From a virus, in the IMG/VR virus record IMGVR_UViG_3300029787_000364, positions 1 through 22,512 of that record: 22,512 nt of DNA; one strand, given 5' to 3'. Both the position numbers and the translations under genes were made by a program. Below, piece after piece: positions 5,890 through 13,825 of this stretch (position 1 is the first letter of the stretch; every line of letters starts with the position of its first letter). The notes under the pieces were generated by a model that was not told where the DNA came from, ran no database searches, and worked only from the letters and a program-made list of their open reading frames with translations.

Positions 5890-5977
5890 AGTTATTTTCT
5901 CCTACCCCAATGTACCTATTTACCCTCTAACCCCTCTGTACGAGGCTCTATGAAGCTAGAATTGGCAATATTTTCGA
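5890..5977 (-). other. Short intergenic stretch before the 43-aa gene
   Basis: 88 bases between the MazG-like gene and the 43-aa gene, with purine-rich blocks on the transcribed strand (AGAGGGG, AGAGGG) leading to the AGGAG. No start codon is available for another leftward gene. No convincing hairpin or promoter was seen. Confidence 0.4.
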
Positions 5978-6244
5978 CTATTTAAGTGTTTTTTCTAAAT
6001 AAAGGATAAAATCCATTGATTCTTCTTGTGCGTCTTTTACCCAATCTTTGTATGGCTTATTATTTTCTGACATGGTTTTACCAAATCTAGCCATACCCTC
6101 TTTATGTCGTTTGACATGTTTTCTTATAATTCTATTTACTATTGGATCAGTAGTTATATTTCCATCAATAGCTTGTTTTAATTTTGTTTTTAAAAACTCA
6201 TTTTGAACAGTTAATCTTTTTATTTCGCTATCTTTATCAAGCAT
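5978..6244 (-). CDS. Small protein with MazG-like EExxD motif
   Basis: 88 aa: an N-terminal coiled coil (about 4-28), then a segment with H-K-E-G-M-A-R-F-G-K-T-M and later W..DAQEESMDFILYLEK. The spacing of HxxGMxxxG and EExxD recalls a group of small phage proteins related to all-alpha NTP pyrophosphohydrolases (MazG/dUTPase-like), where the acidic pairs bind magnesium. The usual first ExxE pair is not clear, so activity is uncertain. The ATG sits inside the end of the glycosyltransferase gene (ATGCTTGA overlap). Confidence 0.5.
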   Translation of the reverse strand: MLDKDSEIKRLTVQNEFLKTKLKQAIDGNITTDPIVNRIIRKHVKRHKEGMARFGKTMSENNKPYKDWVKDAQEESMDFILYLEKTLK

Positions 6245-7001
6245 CTTTTTTTTTTCTTTCTACTATTGGTGGTCTTGAATAACTTTTTATACCAATATGC
6301 CTTAACTCGCTTGTTAAATCTGCCCATATCTCTCCACCACATTGTTTCCATAATTGACAGAAATAATAATCTTCACTTAAATATCTTTTGGTATTATCAT
6401 TATCTTCTAAAATACCTAGACCTTGTATTCCACAATCAAAAAAAGCATATTCAGTATTACCTTTATGACTTTTAGTTTCATTATTAACATGAGCAACTAC
6501 ATCTGATTTATATTCTATACTAGGATATTTTTTTAATATACTATCAAACACTTCTCTTTTGATACACATAAAACCAGTTCCAGCATAATCACACTTTTTA
6601 AAACCATCATCATTTTTACTATGATCATATTTACCTAGTGGAAAGTTTAAACACCAACCCATACTAGCATCTCCATCTTCAATAGGTGTTTCTCTTTTTA
6701 TTGGATAAGGAGAACAAGTTATTGGTTTATTAAATAATAATACTCTTATAAAATCATCAGGTTTAAAACTTATATCAGCATCTATAAAAAACAAATGCGT
6801 ACAATCAGATTTTAGAAAATGTGATACTAATTTATTTCTTCCTCTAGTTATTAAACTATCCCTTACCCACATCATATCAACTTGAATACTATTATTTAAT
6901 AAAATATCTCTTACCGAAATTATAGATGATATAGTTTCTAAATGTATTTTTGTATCAAAACTAGGAACACAAATTAAAATTTTTAATGTTTCTTTTTCCA
7001 T
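6237..7001 (-). CDS. Glycosyltransferase, GT-A type
   Basis: 254 aa. N-terminal KILICVPSFD is a nucleotide-binding beta strand; ITRGRNKLVSHFL and FFIDADISF give the metal-binding D-x-D (D74-A-D76), typical of GT-A glycosyltransferases common in marine phages. Later DYAGTGFMCIKREVF and SEDYYFCQLW fit the acceptor and catalytic half. It should transfer a sugar from a nucleotide sugar. The target could be virion protein, DNA or cell envelope. It is the last enzyme after the oxygenase genes and is separated from them by an RNA hairpin. No own ribosome binding site lies close to the ATG. Confidence 0.8.
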   Translation of the reverse strand: MEKETLKILICVPSFDTKIHLETISSIISVRDILLNNSIQVDMMWVRDSLITRGRNKLVSHFLKSDCTHLFFIDADISFKPDDFIRVLLFNKPITCSPYPIKRETPIEDGDASMGWCLNFPLGKYDHSKNDDGFKKCDYAGTGFMCIKREVFDSILKKYPSIEYKSDVVAHVNNETKSHKGNTEYAFFDCGIQGLGILEDNDNTKRYLSEDYYFCQLWKQCGGEIWADLTSELRHIGIKSYSRPPIVERKKKDA

Positions 7002-7010
7002 AATTTTTAA

Positions 7011-7049
7011 AGGAGAGCCAGATGGTGTGGTGGAGTATCTGACCCTCCT
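7011..7049 (-). promoter_or_regulatory. Intercistronic RNA hairpin upstream of the glycosyltransferase
   Basis: Two 13-base arms (7011-7023 and 7037-7049) around a 13-base loop. On the transcribed strand every position pairs, with two G-U wobbles; on the other strand these would be A-C mismatches. The structure therefore belongs to the leftward mRNA. The 5' arm contains AGGAGG. Only a short TTT follows, so it is a weak terminator, mRNA stability element or translation control element before the gene at 7001. Confidence 0.65.
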
Positions 7050-7062
7050 CTTTCAAAACTGA

Positions 7063-7743
7063 TTATCTTTTAAACCAGTTTGGAAGTCCTAAATGCTTTC
7101 TTCTATCGAAGATATTTTCTTTAGCAAATTTTGTTTTTTTATTATTATAATGTAAAAATACTTGTACATTACATTTTCCTTTAAATTTTTCTCTCCAGTG
7201 TTCTAAGTCACAACCTCTATATACCAACATATCCCCAGGTTGCAAATTAACTGCTATACCTTTATCTTTTGTCATTTTATACATTTGTATTCTATTAAGT
7301 CCAAAATGTGGACCATAACAATGACCAGCTTTGGGATCAGGGTTTAAGTAAATTGTCCAAGGGTCGCCACCTAAATTCATTGTAGTAGATATTTCACAAC
7401 TAAATCTATCTTTATGTCTTTTTAATTCATCACCCTTTTTATATACTCTTGTATAAGAATATGATGGATTTAATTTAAGACCAGTTGTTTTTTCCATTAT
7501 TGGTTGGCATTTGAGTAATAAAGTTTCCATAACAATATCTGCATAAGAACAATAGGTATGTGGTATTTGTTGTTCTTCATCTTCATAAAATCCCATTATA
7601 TTTTCAAATGGACTTAAATATCTTTCAGATAAACATGTATCATAAACTTGTTTTTTCATAAGCAAGTAATTCATACAGAATGCTGCTAAATCTTTTGAGA
7701 TAGCTGATTTAATTATTACATATTTATTTTTTTTAAAACTCAT
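7063..7743 (-). CDS. 2OG-Fe(II) oxygenase 1
   Basis: 226 aa with a double-stranded beta-helix iron site: H110-K-D112 and distal H182 in DLEHWRE, inside PGDMLVYRGCDLEH. The first strands (SYSYTRVYKKGDELKRHKD) match phage prolyl-hydroxylase-like oxygenases. These enzymes use 2-oxoglutarate and O2 to hydroxylate a substrate; the substrate is unknown. It is the last of six consecutive oxygenase-type genes and follows its neighbour directly (TAAATG, no overlap). It has no strong ribosome binding site, suggesting coupled translation. Confidence 0.85.
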   Translation of the reverse strand: MSFKKNKYVIIKSAISKDLAAFCMNYLLMKKQVYDTCLSERYLSPFENIMGFYEDEEQQIPHTYCSYADIVMETLLLKCQPIMEKTTGLKLNPSYSYTRVYKKGDELKRHKDRFSCEISTTMNLGGDPWTIYLNPDPKAGHCYGPHFGLNRIQMYKMTKDKGIAVNLQPGDMLVYRGCDLEHWREKFKGKCNVQVFLHYNNKKTKFAKENIFDRRKHLGLPNWFKR

Positions 7744-8223
7744 TTAAAAATAGTTAAAGTTAATTAGCATTCTATTATTACAATTAGTAGAGTTTGTTCC
7801 ATAATGTTCAGTAGTAGCATCAAATAAAACCATTCTATTACTTTTACTTTCTATTTTGTTTTTCTCTATCATAGTATAACCATCATTATCATTTAAAAAG
7901 TATATTGCTGATTTACATTTAAATTCTTGATCATGATGTTTATCAAATTCTATTTTTTCATGAGATATAGGATTACAATTAGCTTTTATTCTTACTAATG
8001 ATAAAGGCTCTAATTTTTTAATTATTGGTTGTAAATAATTGTAAAAATCAGAATTTATATTATTATCTTTATAAAATATATGTACAAATTGATAATGAAA
8101 TAATTTATTTTCATTTTTTACTTTGCTTTTATTATAGAACCAAGGGAAATTATCAGATTCCATTATAGTTTGTAATATAATATGTTCATCTAACTCAAGA
8201 AATTTATCAATTATTTTAAACAT
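7744..8223 (-). CDS. 2OG-Fe(II) oxygenase 2
   Basis: 159 aa from the ATG at 8223, which lies in an ATGTTTAA overlap with the upstream gene. The frame opens earlier, at 8289, but that would overlap the upstream gene by 74 bases. The iron site is H96-H-D98, distal H140 (TTEHYGTNS) and R151 for 2-oxoglutarate (NNRMLINFNY). It is a compact prolyl-4-hydroxylase-type oxygenase. Substrate unknown. The 3' end abuts the next oxygenase gene. Confidence 0.82.
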   Translation of the reverse strand: MFKIIDKFLELDEHIILQTIMESDNFPWFYNKSKVKNENKLFHYQFVHIFYKDNNINSDFYNYLQPIIKKLEPLSLVRIKANCNPISHEKIEFDKHHDQEFKCKSAIYFLNDNDGYTMIEKNKIESKSNRMVLFDATTEHYGTNSTNCNNRMLINFNYF

Positions 8224-8848
8224 CTTTAGCCATTTCTTTGGGTATAGCTTGTATATTCCAATGTATAAATCTAAATGGTTCAATACCAAAGTCTACTGCA
8301 AACTCATGTTCTAAATATCCTGGAAATATAATTAAAGTTCCAGGTTTTGGTTTTATATGAAACTGTTCATGACCATACCACACACCTTTTAAATCTGGTT
8401 TCATTTTTAATTTTGTACATCTTGCACCAGTTTTTGGTTCGTGAAATATTGGAAAAGATGTTTTTTCACTACATTTTAAAAAATAAAAACCTGATACATG
8501 TTGATTCCAATGTATATGTGCTGAATGATGTCCACCACCTTTTTTAGCAAACTCTTGTACCCATAATTCACTAAACATAGTTGTGTATTGTTTCATATCA
8601 TAACCTTGATGATCTAAATATTCCCAAGATTTTTGACCAATGTAATTTCTAAAATCTAAAAAATCATTATCATTTGCTAATGGTGTTGAATGATAACTTC
8701 TACCAAAATCTCCATATTCTTTAATAAATTCTTTTTCTCTTTTACGAGCATCAACAATATATTTATTACTTGCTTTGTTTAACGATTTGACAAACTCTGG
8801 TTTTTCTTCACTCCATATTACAGTAGGAAAATAATTATTTATAAACAT
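8216..8848 (-). CDS. 2OG-Fe(II) oxygenase 3, H-x-H type
   Basis: 210 aa. The motif H111-I-H113-W followed by VSGFYFL is typical of the 2OG-FeII_Oxy_5 (TIGR02466-like) group, in which H-x-H stands where most relatives have H-x-D. Distal H181 (GYLEHEF) and R193 are in place. SELWVQEF upstream fits the same group. The ATG overlaps the preceding stop as TAATG. Substrate unknown. Confidence 0.8.
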   Translation of the reverse strand: MFINNYFPTVIWSEEKPEFVKSLNKASNKYIVDARKREKEFIKEYGDFGRSYHSTPLANDNDFLDFRNYIGQKSWEYLDHQGYDMKQYTTMFSELWVQEFAKKGGGHHSAHIHWNQHVSGFYFLKCSEKTSFPIFHEPKTGARCTKLKMKPDLKGVWYGHEQFHIKPKPGTLIIFPGYLEHEFAVDFGIEPFRFIHWNIQAIPKEMAKDV

Positions 8849-9483
8849 TATTTAAATGACCTACCTAAATGCCATACAACAAGACTGTATCTTGTGCCTG
8901 ATGTGACTGGTTTAACTCTATGCCAAACAAAACTTGGAAATACAATAATTGATCCTTTTGGTAATATTTCTTTACATTGTATCCTATGTTTTGATTCATC
9001 TCTCATGTGAGGATCATAGTTTCTAAAATCAAATTCTAATTCTCCACCTTGATATTCTGAACCATCTGTAAGCTGACAAGTCATAGATAGTTTTCTAATT
9101 TTACCATTTGTTGGATCTCCTTCTTTTCTTTCATAAGGTTTATTCCAACTATCACAATGCCAATCATAATATTGGTTTAGTTTATATTTTGTAAACTGAC
9201 AAGATTCAGAAAAATCCCAATCAAAATTCCAACCTGCTAAATTATTTGCTCTATGTACATATGGGTGTATTTCTTTATAAATCCAAGTATCATTAAGCCA
9301 TACTAAATCAGAGTTTCTTTTTCTTTTTAAATCTAATACTTCTTCTTTTTTTAATTTTCTATTACCAAAGCCACCTGTTCTAGCCATTACTTCTTTTTGT
9401 TGATGAGCATAAGCAATTACCTCATCACAAAATTTTGGGGTTAAAGCTGATTTAAAATACCAATAATAGTTATTTAAATTCAT
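8848..9483 (-). CDS. 2OG-Fe(II) oxygenase 4, PKHD/prolyl-4-hydroxylase type
   Basis: 211 aa with the classic P4Hc pattern: H109-C-D111 (YYDWHCD), GGELEFDF in the middle, PKGSIIVFPSFVWH188 and R198 for 2-oxoglutarate. It is the clearest active oxygenase of the array and closest to the PKHD-type hydroxylases. It overlaps the upstream oxygenase gene by 14 bases and the downstream one by a single base. Confidence 0.9.
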   Translation of the reverse strand: MNLNNYYWYFKSALTPKFCDEVIAYAHQQKEVMARTGGFGNRKLKKEEVLDLKRKRNSDLVWLNDTWIYKEIHPYVHRANNLAGWNFDWDFSESCQFTKYKLNQYYDWHCDSWNKPYERKEGDPTNGKIRKLSMTCQLTDGSEYQGGELEFDFRNYDPHMRDESKHRIQCKEILPKGSIIVFPSFVWHRVKPVTSGTRYSLVVWHLGRSFK

Positions 9484-10072
9484 TTGAGTTAATACCTTTC
9501 AAATTATCTATTTTTTCAAATAAATTAAAATCAATAGAATCAAAATTAATATTAAAAGAAATTATAATTTTTTCACAATCATCTTTCTGTTCTGTGGCTC
9601 TATGTATAATATAACTCGGAAATATAACTATATCTCCCTCTTTTGAATTTATAATAATTTTTTTATTTTTTGTAAAAGGGTCAATCAATTCAGTTTTAGC
9701 ATCTTTATTAGAAAATTTTAGATAATAAACTCCTGTATAATTTTCACTATGTATATGCCAACCATGTTTACCATTTTTATTATATTGTTGAAACCAAAGA
9801 TTTATTATATTTACTTTTTGATAACCTAATTTTTTTGCACAATCGTTAAAATATTTTTGTAAGTAAGGTTTTAAAAATTTTACCCATTCTCTTGAAAAAT
9901 TTTGAGAATCATTCCAATCAAGTCTATGAATTAAATCTCCATAATACTTATTATTTTCTTTTAAAAAATCTGATTTAGTTTTTTTAATTAAACTAATAAG
10001 TGGTTTTTTTATTTGTTTATGTTCTTGTAGTGGTTTTATAATACAAGGTGTTTCAACTTTAAATATATTCAT
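9470..10072 (-). CDS. 2OG-Fe(II) oxygenase 5, H-x-H type
   Basis: 200 aa, same subgroup as the gene at 8216-8848: H106-I-H108 followed by YTGVYYLKF, EGDIVIFPSYIIH157, with K168 where the 2-oxoglutarate-binding Arg usually sits. NLWFQQY upstream corresponds to SELWVQEF in its relative. The two are paralogs from the same family but strongly diverged. It overlaps its upstream neighbour by 14 bases. It is notably A/T-rich and lysine/isoleucine-rich. Confidence 0.78.
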   Translation of the reverse strand: MNIFKVETPCIIKPLQEHKQIKKPLISLIKKTKSDFLKENNKYYGDLIHRLDWNDSQNFSREWVKFLKPYLQKYFNDCAKKLGYQKVNIINLWFQQYNKNGKHGWHIHSENYTGVYYLKFSNKDAKTELIDPFTKNKKIIINSKEGDIVIFPSYIIHRATEQKDDCEKIIISFNINFDSIDFNLFEKIDNLKGINSNEFK

Positions 10073-10571
10073 AAGTTATTTTAAGTATTAAATTCAGTTT
10101 ATCTTCTTGATTATTGGTAATAAAATATCTTAAATTACTTGGAAACATTATAAATTTATTTTCTAAAAGTTCTATATCCCAACTTCTTCCTTTTCTTCTA
10201 TTATCATGATAATAAATTCTTACAGAACAATTTTCAACATTAACTCCATACAACATTGTATAGTCAGGGGAGTTTCTTAAATCTACTTCATTAATATCTT
10301 TTTCAGGATAAGAAGTTTGATTTGGTTTAAACATATAACCAGTAGTAAGTTTATTAACTAATGTTAAATCATGTTCTACTGCAATATGTTCTCTTAAATA
10401 TGTGTTTAATTTATCCCAATCTCTTGAAAATGGGAATGTACAATCTTGAACTTTTTGTGTTATTATATCTTTTTGTAAAATATCTCTATCAATCTCAAAA
10501 CCTTTTGGCATTGAAATTTTACCATTAAATAAATTTATTTGTGAAAGAGTATTTTTTCTAATGTCCACCAT
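10059..10571 (-). CDS. Degenerate oxygenase-fold (cupin-like) protein
   Basis: 170 aa, first gene of the array. The C-terminal part (about 104-170: TMLYGVNVENCSVRIYYHDN, ENKFIMFPSNLRYFI, LNLILKITYEY) has the strand order and the MFPS turn of the oxygenase fold. The distal histidine is replaced (FPS-N148-L-R) and no H-x-D or H-x-H precedes it. It therefore seems to be a non-catalytic relative, perhaps a binding or structural partner of the active enzymes. The fold call is by eye only. Confidence 0.55.
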   Translation of the reverse strand: MVDIRKNTLSQINLFNGKISMPKGFEIDRDILQKDIITQKVQDCTFPFSRDWDKLNTYLREHIAVEHDLTLVNKLTTGYMFKPNQTSYPEKDINEVDLRNSPDYTMLYGVNVENCSVRIYYHDNRRKGRSWDIELLENKFIMFPSNLRYFITNNQEDKLNLILKITYEYI

Positions 10572-10588
10572 ACATTTAACTTTCTATC

Positions 10589-11044
10589 TTATGCTAAATG
10601 ATCTGTCAAATCCCATTGTTGATCAGTTTCATTCCAAGAATATCTCCAATCATTGTCACCATCTTGATTCTGTTGTTTTTGTTCATCAGTCAAACTTGGT
10701 TGAGCACCTACTGGCGAAATCCAATCAGCAGTTGTAGTATCTTTTACCCAAGATGCATAAGGTTTCTTTGGCCAGAAGATATTATTATCTTCGTCCCACT
10801 CATAACCTATACCTGCATAATTTCCTCTAAATGCTTTTGAGTTATCTCCTGATGAATGAGTATTGTTTGATGTATTGTAAGATGTTTGTATCCACATTTG
10901 AGCTGGCCAGTTATTATGTGTTTCTAACCATTGTTGTCCATTAGCTTCTACTTCATTACCATCAGCATCTTTCATTTCTTCATTATCCATAGTTGTCACT
11001 TGGATAACTTTACCATTCATTCCTATTTTTGCAAAATGTGCCAT
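10589..11044 (-). CDS. Conserved marine-phage protein, probably virion-associated (151 aa)
   Basis: Starts MAHFAKIGMNGKVIQV and contains FRGNYAGIGYEWDEDNNIFW and PYASWVKD, a pattern I associate with a widespread protein of marine T4-like and other phages, usually encoded near tail fibres. It is acidic and rich in W, N and D, without membrane segment. It has a strong AAGGAG ribosome binding site. It lies between the adhesins and the oxygenase array. Function is unknown; a fibre-associated or chaperone role is inferred from position. Confidence 0.7.
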   Translation of the reverse strand: MAHFAKIGMNGKVIQVTTMDNEEMKDADGNEVEANGQQWLETHNNWPAQMWIQTSYNTSNNTHSSGDNSKAFRGNYAGIGYEWDEDNNIFWPKKPYASWVKDTTTADWISPVGAQPSLTDEQKQQNQDGDNDWRYSWNETDQQWDLTDHLA

Positions 11045-11083
11045 AATTATTTTCTCCTTATCATATTTTTAATTTTTAATCAA

Positions 11084-12487
11084 CTACTGAAATTTGTATC
11101 TAATAATAACTACTCCTGATCCACCTGCTCCACCAGTTGAAGCATTCGGACTTAATCCTGGAGCATTAGTTCCTCCACCACCTCCACCACCTGTATTTAC
11201 AGTTCCAGCAACTCCTGAAGTTGGTACTCCTAAAGGTTGTCCATTACCACCTTTACCACCTCCACCAGTTCCACCTGCTCCACCATTTCCTGGGGATCCT
11301 GGAGTTGGTCCACCTTGATCTGTACCACCTCCTCCTCCTCCTGATCTTGCTACTGGAGAACCAGATATTGATGTTGTTGCTCCTGCCCCACCAACACCAC
11401 CACATCTTCCACTACTTGCTGCACCGACAGCAGTAGCACCACCACCAGCTCCTCCTCCATTACATGGTCCACCTCTTCCACCAGTATTACCTTGTGGTGG
11501 GCTTGTAGGGGGTGTGTTTCCAGCACCACCATTATTACTTGGTTGATTTGCTCTACCTCCACCACCAGAGCCACCTGCTGGTATAGTAGCACCACATTGT
11601 GGTCCACCTCCACCACCACTTCCACCTGCGGAAGTTATTGATGAAAAAATTGAAGCTGATCCTGCAGGTGCTGCAGTTGTTGGTTGTGGTGCTGATCCAC
11701 CAGAACCACCTGCACCAACAGTTATTGGAAAACCTGTTGCAGTCACTGTAATATTTGTTGCACCCTCTAATGGAGAAGCTGTATAAGTATCAACACCAGA
11801 TTTAGATTCCCTAAATCCTCCTGCACCTCCTCCTCCACCACCAGAATTACCTCCACCTCCACCTCCAGCGACAACCATATATGAAACTTCATTATTAGGT
11901 GCGCTTGGCGAAAGTGAATTTACTGTAAAAGTTCCAGGGCTTGTGAATGTATGTACTTTAAAATTTGTATCTTGTGTAGATATAGTTCCACCAGTCGCAC
12001 TCATAAAGTTAGAACCTACTTTTGTAAAATCTCCATCTACTACTGATCTCCAACCTTGTGTATCATCTACATAAACTAATGTTAATCCTCTTCCTTCTGT
12101 TTCTAAACCTATGCCACCTGTACCACCATTTATTTTTTGTGTACCATTCGGCGCAACTGTTAAAGCATTACTATCAAAAGTGTTAGCATAATCTTGAACA
12201 GAAACAATAGAACCTGCTGACCCTGCAGGTAAATTCATTGTGAAAGCACCTCCAGTTGTATTTGCAAAAAACCCTTGTCCATCTGCTGCTGTGAATGTTG
12301 ATGTCTTAACTGATCCAGTTTGCCAATCTACAGCACCAGCTCTTCCCATGCCTGATGTTGTTGCACCACTAGCAATAGCAACTGTTTGACCACAAGAACC
12401 TAATGTTATTGTTGATCCACATTTTTTTATGATGTTTGAACCATCTGAAACTTTTTGAATATTATCTACTTTAATTGTACTTGTCAT
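11084..12487 (-). CDS. Glycine-rich tail fibre adhesin A (467 aa)
   Basis: Modular fibre protein. Residues 1-150 form a beta-rich N-terminal domain (MTSTIKVDNIQ, GQGFFANTTGGAF, NLPAGSAG) shared with its two neighbours. Residues about 168-205 carry HTFTSPGTFTV and VVAGGGGG. From about 205 to the end is a glycine-rich domain with many G3-G6 runs, ending GVVIIRYKFQ. Such domains occur in phage adhesins, where polyglycine-II helices pack into a sandwich whose loops bind the receptor (as in phage S16 gp38). It likely forms the receptor-binding tip. No good ribosome binding site; two bases separate it from the upstream gene. Confidence 0.85.
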   Translation of the reverse strand: MTSTIKVDNIQKVSDGSNIIKKCGSTITLGSCGQTVAIASGATTSGMGRAGAVDWQTGSVKTSTFTAADGQGFFANTTGGAFTMNLPAGSAGSIVSVQDYANTFDSNALTVAPNGTQKINGGTGGIGLETEGRGLTLVYVDDTQGWRSVVDGDFTKVGSNFMSATGGTISTQDTNFKVHTFTSPGTFTVNSLSPSAPNNEVSYMVVAGGGGGGNSGGGGGGAGGFRESKSGVDTYTASPLEGATNITVTATGFPITVGAGGSGGSAPQPTTAAPAGSASIFSSITSAGGSGGGGGPQCGATIPAGGSGGGGRANQPSNNGGAGNTPPTSPPQGNTGGRGGPCNGGGAGGGATAVGAASSGRCGGVGGAGATTSISGSPVARSGGGGGGTDQGGPTPGSPGNGGAGGTGGGGKGGNGQPLGVPTSGVAGTVNTGGGGGGGTNAPGLSPNASTGGAGGSGVVIIRYKFQ

Positions 12488-12489
12488 AA

Positions 12490-13815
12490 TTATTGAAATT
12501 TATACCTTATTATTACTATTCCTGATCCACCTGCTTTACCACCATTTGGCGATGCACCACCACCTGATCCACCACCACCTCCTCCAGTGTTAGCAGTTCC
12601 AACAGTACCTTGTCCTGGATTGGTTCCACCATTACCACCACCACCTGTTCCGCCACTTCCTGCTGCATTAGGAGCATTAGCTGCCCCACCACCTCCACCT
12701 GAAAAAGCAGTTGGTGTTGCATTAATCGATGTTGTTGCACCAGCTCCACCATTTCCATTTCCTGGATCTCCAGAATTACCAACTGCAGTAGCACCACCTC
12801 CTCCACCACCGACACATATTGGTCCTCCACCTGTTGCTCCACCATTTGTACCTTGTGCTGGACTTGTCGGAGGTGTATTACCTGAACCTCCTGATGCATT
12901 TTGATTTGCTCTTGCTCCTCCACCTGAACCACCACTATTTCCTGGTGTACTTGAACCTGATCCTCCTCCACCTCCACCAGCTGAAGTAATTGTAGAAAAA
13001 ACTGTTGCACTACCATTAGTACCTTTTGATGGTTGTGAAGATGATCCTGCACCACCTGCTCCAACTGTAATCGGAATAGATGATATTGTTGCTGTAATTC
13101 TATTTGGCGAACTTGGGTATCCATCTAATGGACTTGCTGTATAAGGAGTAGCTGGACTTTTAACTTCTCTAAAGCCACCTGCTCCACCTCCACCACCAGC
13201 ATTTGCTCCTGCTCCTCCACCACCTGCTACAACCACATGTGAAAGAACATTATTTGCTGCACATGTTGCTATTTGAGTTATTTGAAAAGTTCCTGGACTT
13301 GTGAAAGTGTGAATTTTATCATTACTGGAAGTTGTTATAGTTCCACCTGTTGCTAACATAAATGGTGCTACACCAGTTTCTGTATCTTCTGCGTTTTGAA
13401 TGTTTATCCAACCCTCTGTGCCATCAACATAAACTAAAGTTATTGCTTGACCATTCACATTTAATGTTGCACTAAATGCTTCTCCACCAATTTTTTCAGA
13501 ACCATTTGGAGTAATTGTTAAATTATTTGTAGCAAAAGTTCTTGTGTAATCTGACAAAGAAACTATTGCTCCTGCACTTCCTGCAGGAAGATTTACTGTA
13601 AACGCACCTCCTGAAGTATTACAAAAAAAACCTTGTCCATTTACAGCTGTAAAAGTAGCTGTCTTTATTGAACTGGTTTGCCAATCAACTGTTCCTGATC
13701 TACCCATTCCTGATGTACTTGCTCCTGAAGCAATAGAAACTGTTTTACCACTTTCTCCAAGTGTAAGTGTAGAACCACATTTGACTGTTAATGTATTTGC
13801 TTTTATTGTACTCAT
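12490..13815 (-). CDS. Glycine-rich tail fibre adhesin B (441 aa)
   Basis: Second of the three paralogs, the same N-terminal fibre domain (MSTIKANTLTVKCGST, GSEKIGGEAF) and the HTFTSPGTF/VVAGGGG junction near residue 168-200. The C-terminal half is glycine-rich, with loops between G-runs that differ from A and C (for example TPGNSGG, PICVGGGG). It ends GIVIIRYKFQ, identical in the last residues to A. It presumably forms a separate or combined receptor-binding tip. Translation is likely coupled to the upstream gene, as the ribosome binding site is weak. Confidence 0.85.
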   Translation of the reverse strand: MSTIKANTLTVKCGSTLTLGESGKTVSIASGASTSGMGRSGTVDWQTSSIKTATFTAVNGQGFFCNTSGGAFTVNLPAGSAGAIVSLSDYTRTFATNNLTITPNGSEKIGGEAFSATLNVNGQAITLVYVDGTEGWINIQNAEDTETGVAPFMLATGGTITTSSNDKIHTFTSPGTFQITQIATCAANNVLSHVVVAGGGGAGANAGGGGGAGGFREVKSPATPYTASPLDGYPSSPNRITATISSIPITVGAGGAGSSSQPSKGTNGSATVFSTITSAGGGGGGSGSSTPGNSGGSGGGARANQNASGGSGNTPPTSPAQGTNGGATGGGPICVGGGGGGATAVGNSGDPGNGNGGAGATTSINATPTAFSGGGGGAANAPNAAGSGGTGGGGNGGTNPGQGTVGTANTGGGGGGSGGGASPNGGKAGGSGIVIIRYKFQ

Positions 13816-13825
13816 AATTTTTTAC

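Noticed and set aside
5767-5985. A 72-residue rightward frame in the lysis region
   Set aside because: Poly-Phe/Ser product antisense to the 43-aa gene, which has a strong ribosome binding site on the other strand.
8224-8289. Longer N-terminus for oxygenase 2, starting at 8289
   Set aside because: It would overlap the upstream oxygenase gene by 74 bases; the ATG at 8223 gives the short overlap typical of this operon and a normal oxygenase start.
11094-11318. Proline-rich rightward frames antisense to the adhesins (also 12587-12904, 13914-14117)
   Set aside because: Antisense of Gly codons reads as Pro and Pro-like codons; no ribosome binding site and no rightward operon here.
12516-13124. 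A 202-residue leftward frame and similar open frames at 11350-11625 and 14209-14418
   Set aside because: They are shifted readings of the GGN-triplet glycine-rich genes; repetition keeps stops out. The products are low-complexity Q/V/E/H strings without a start context.
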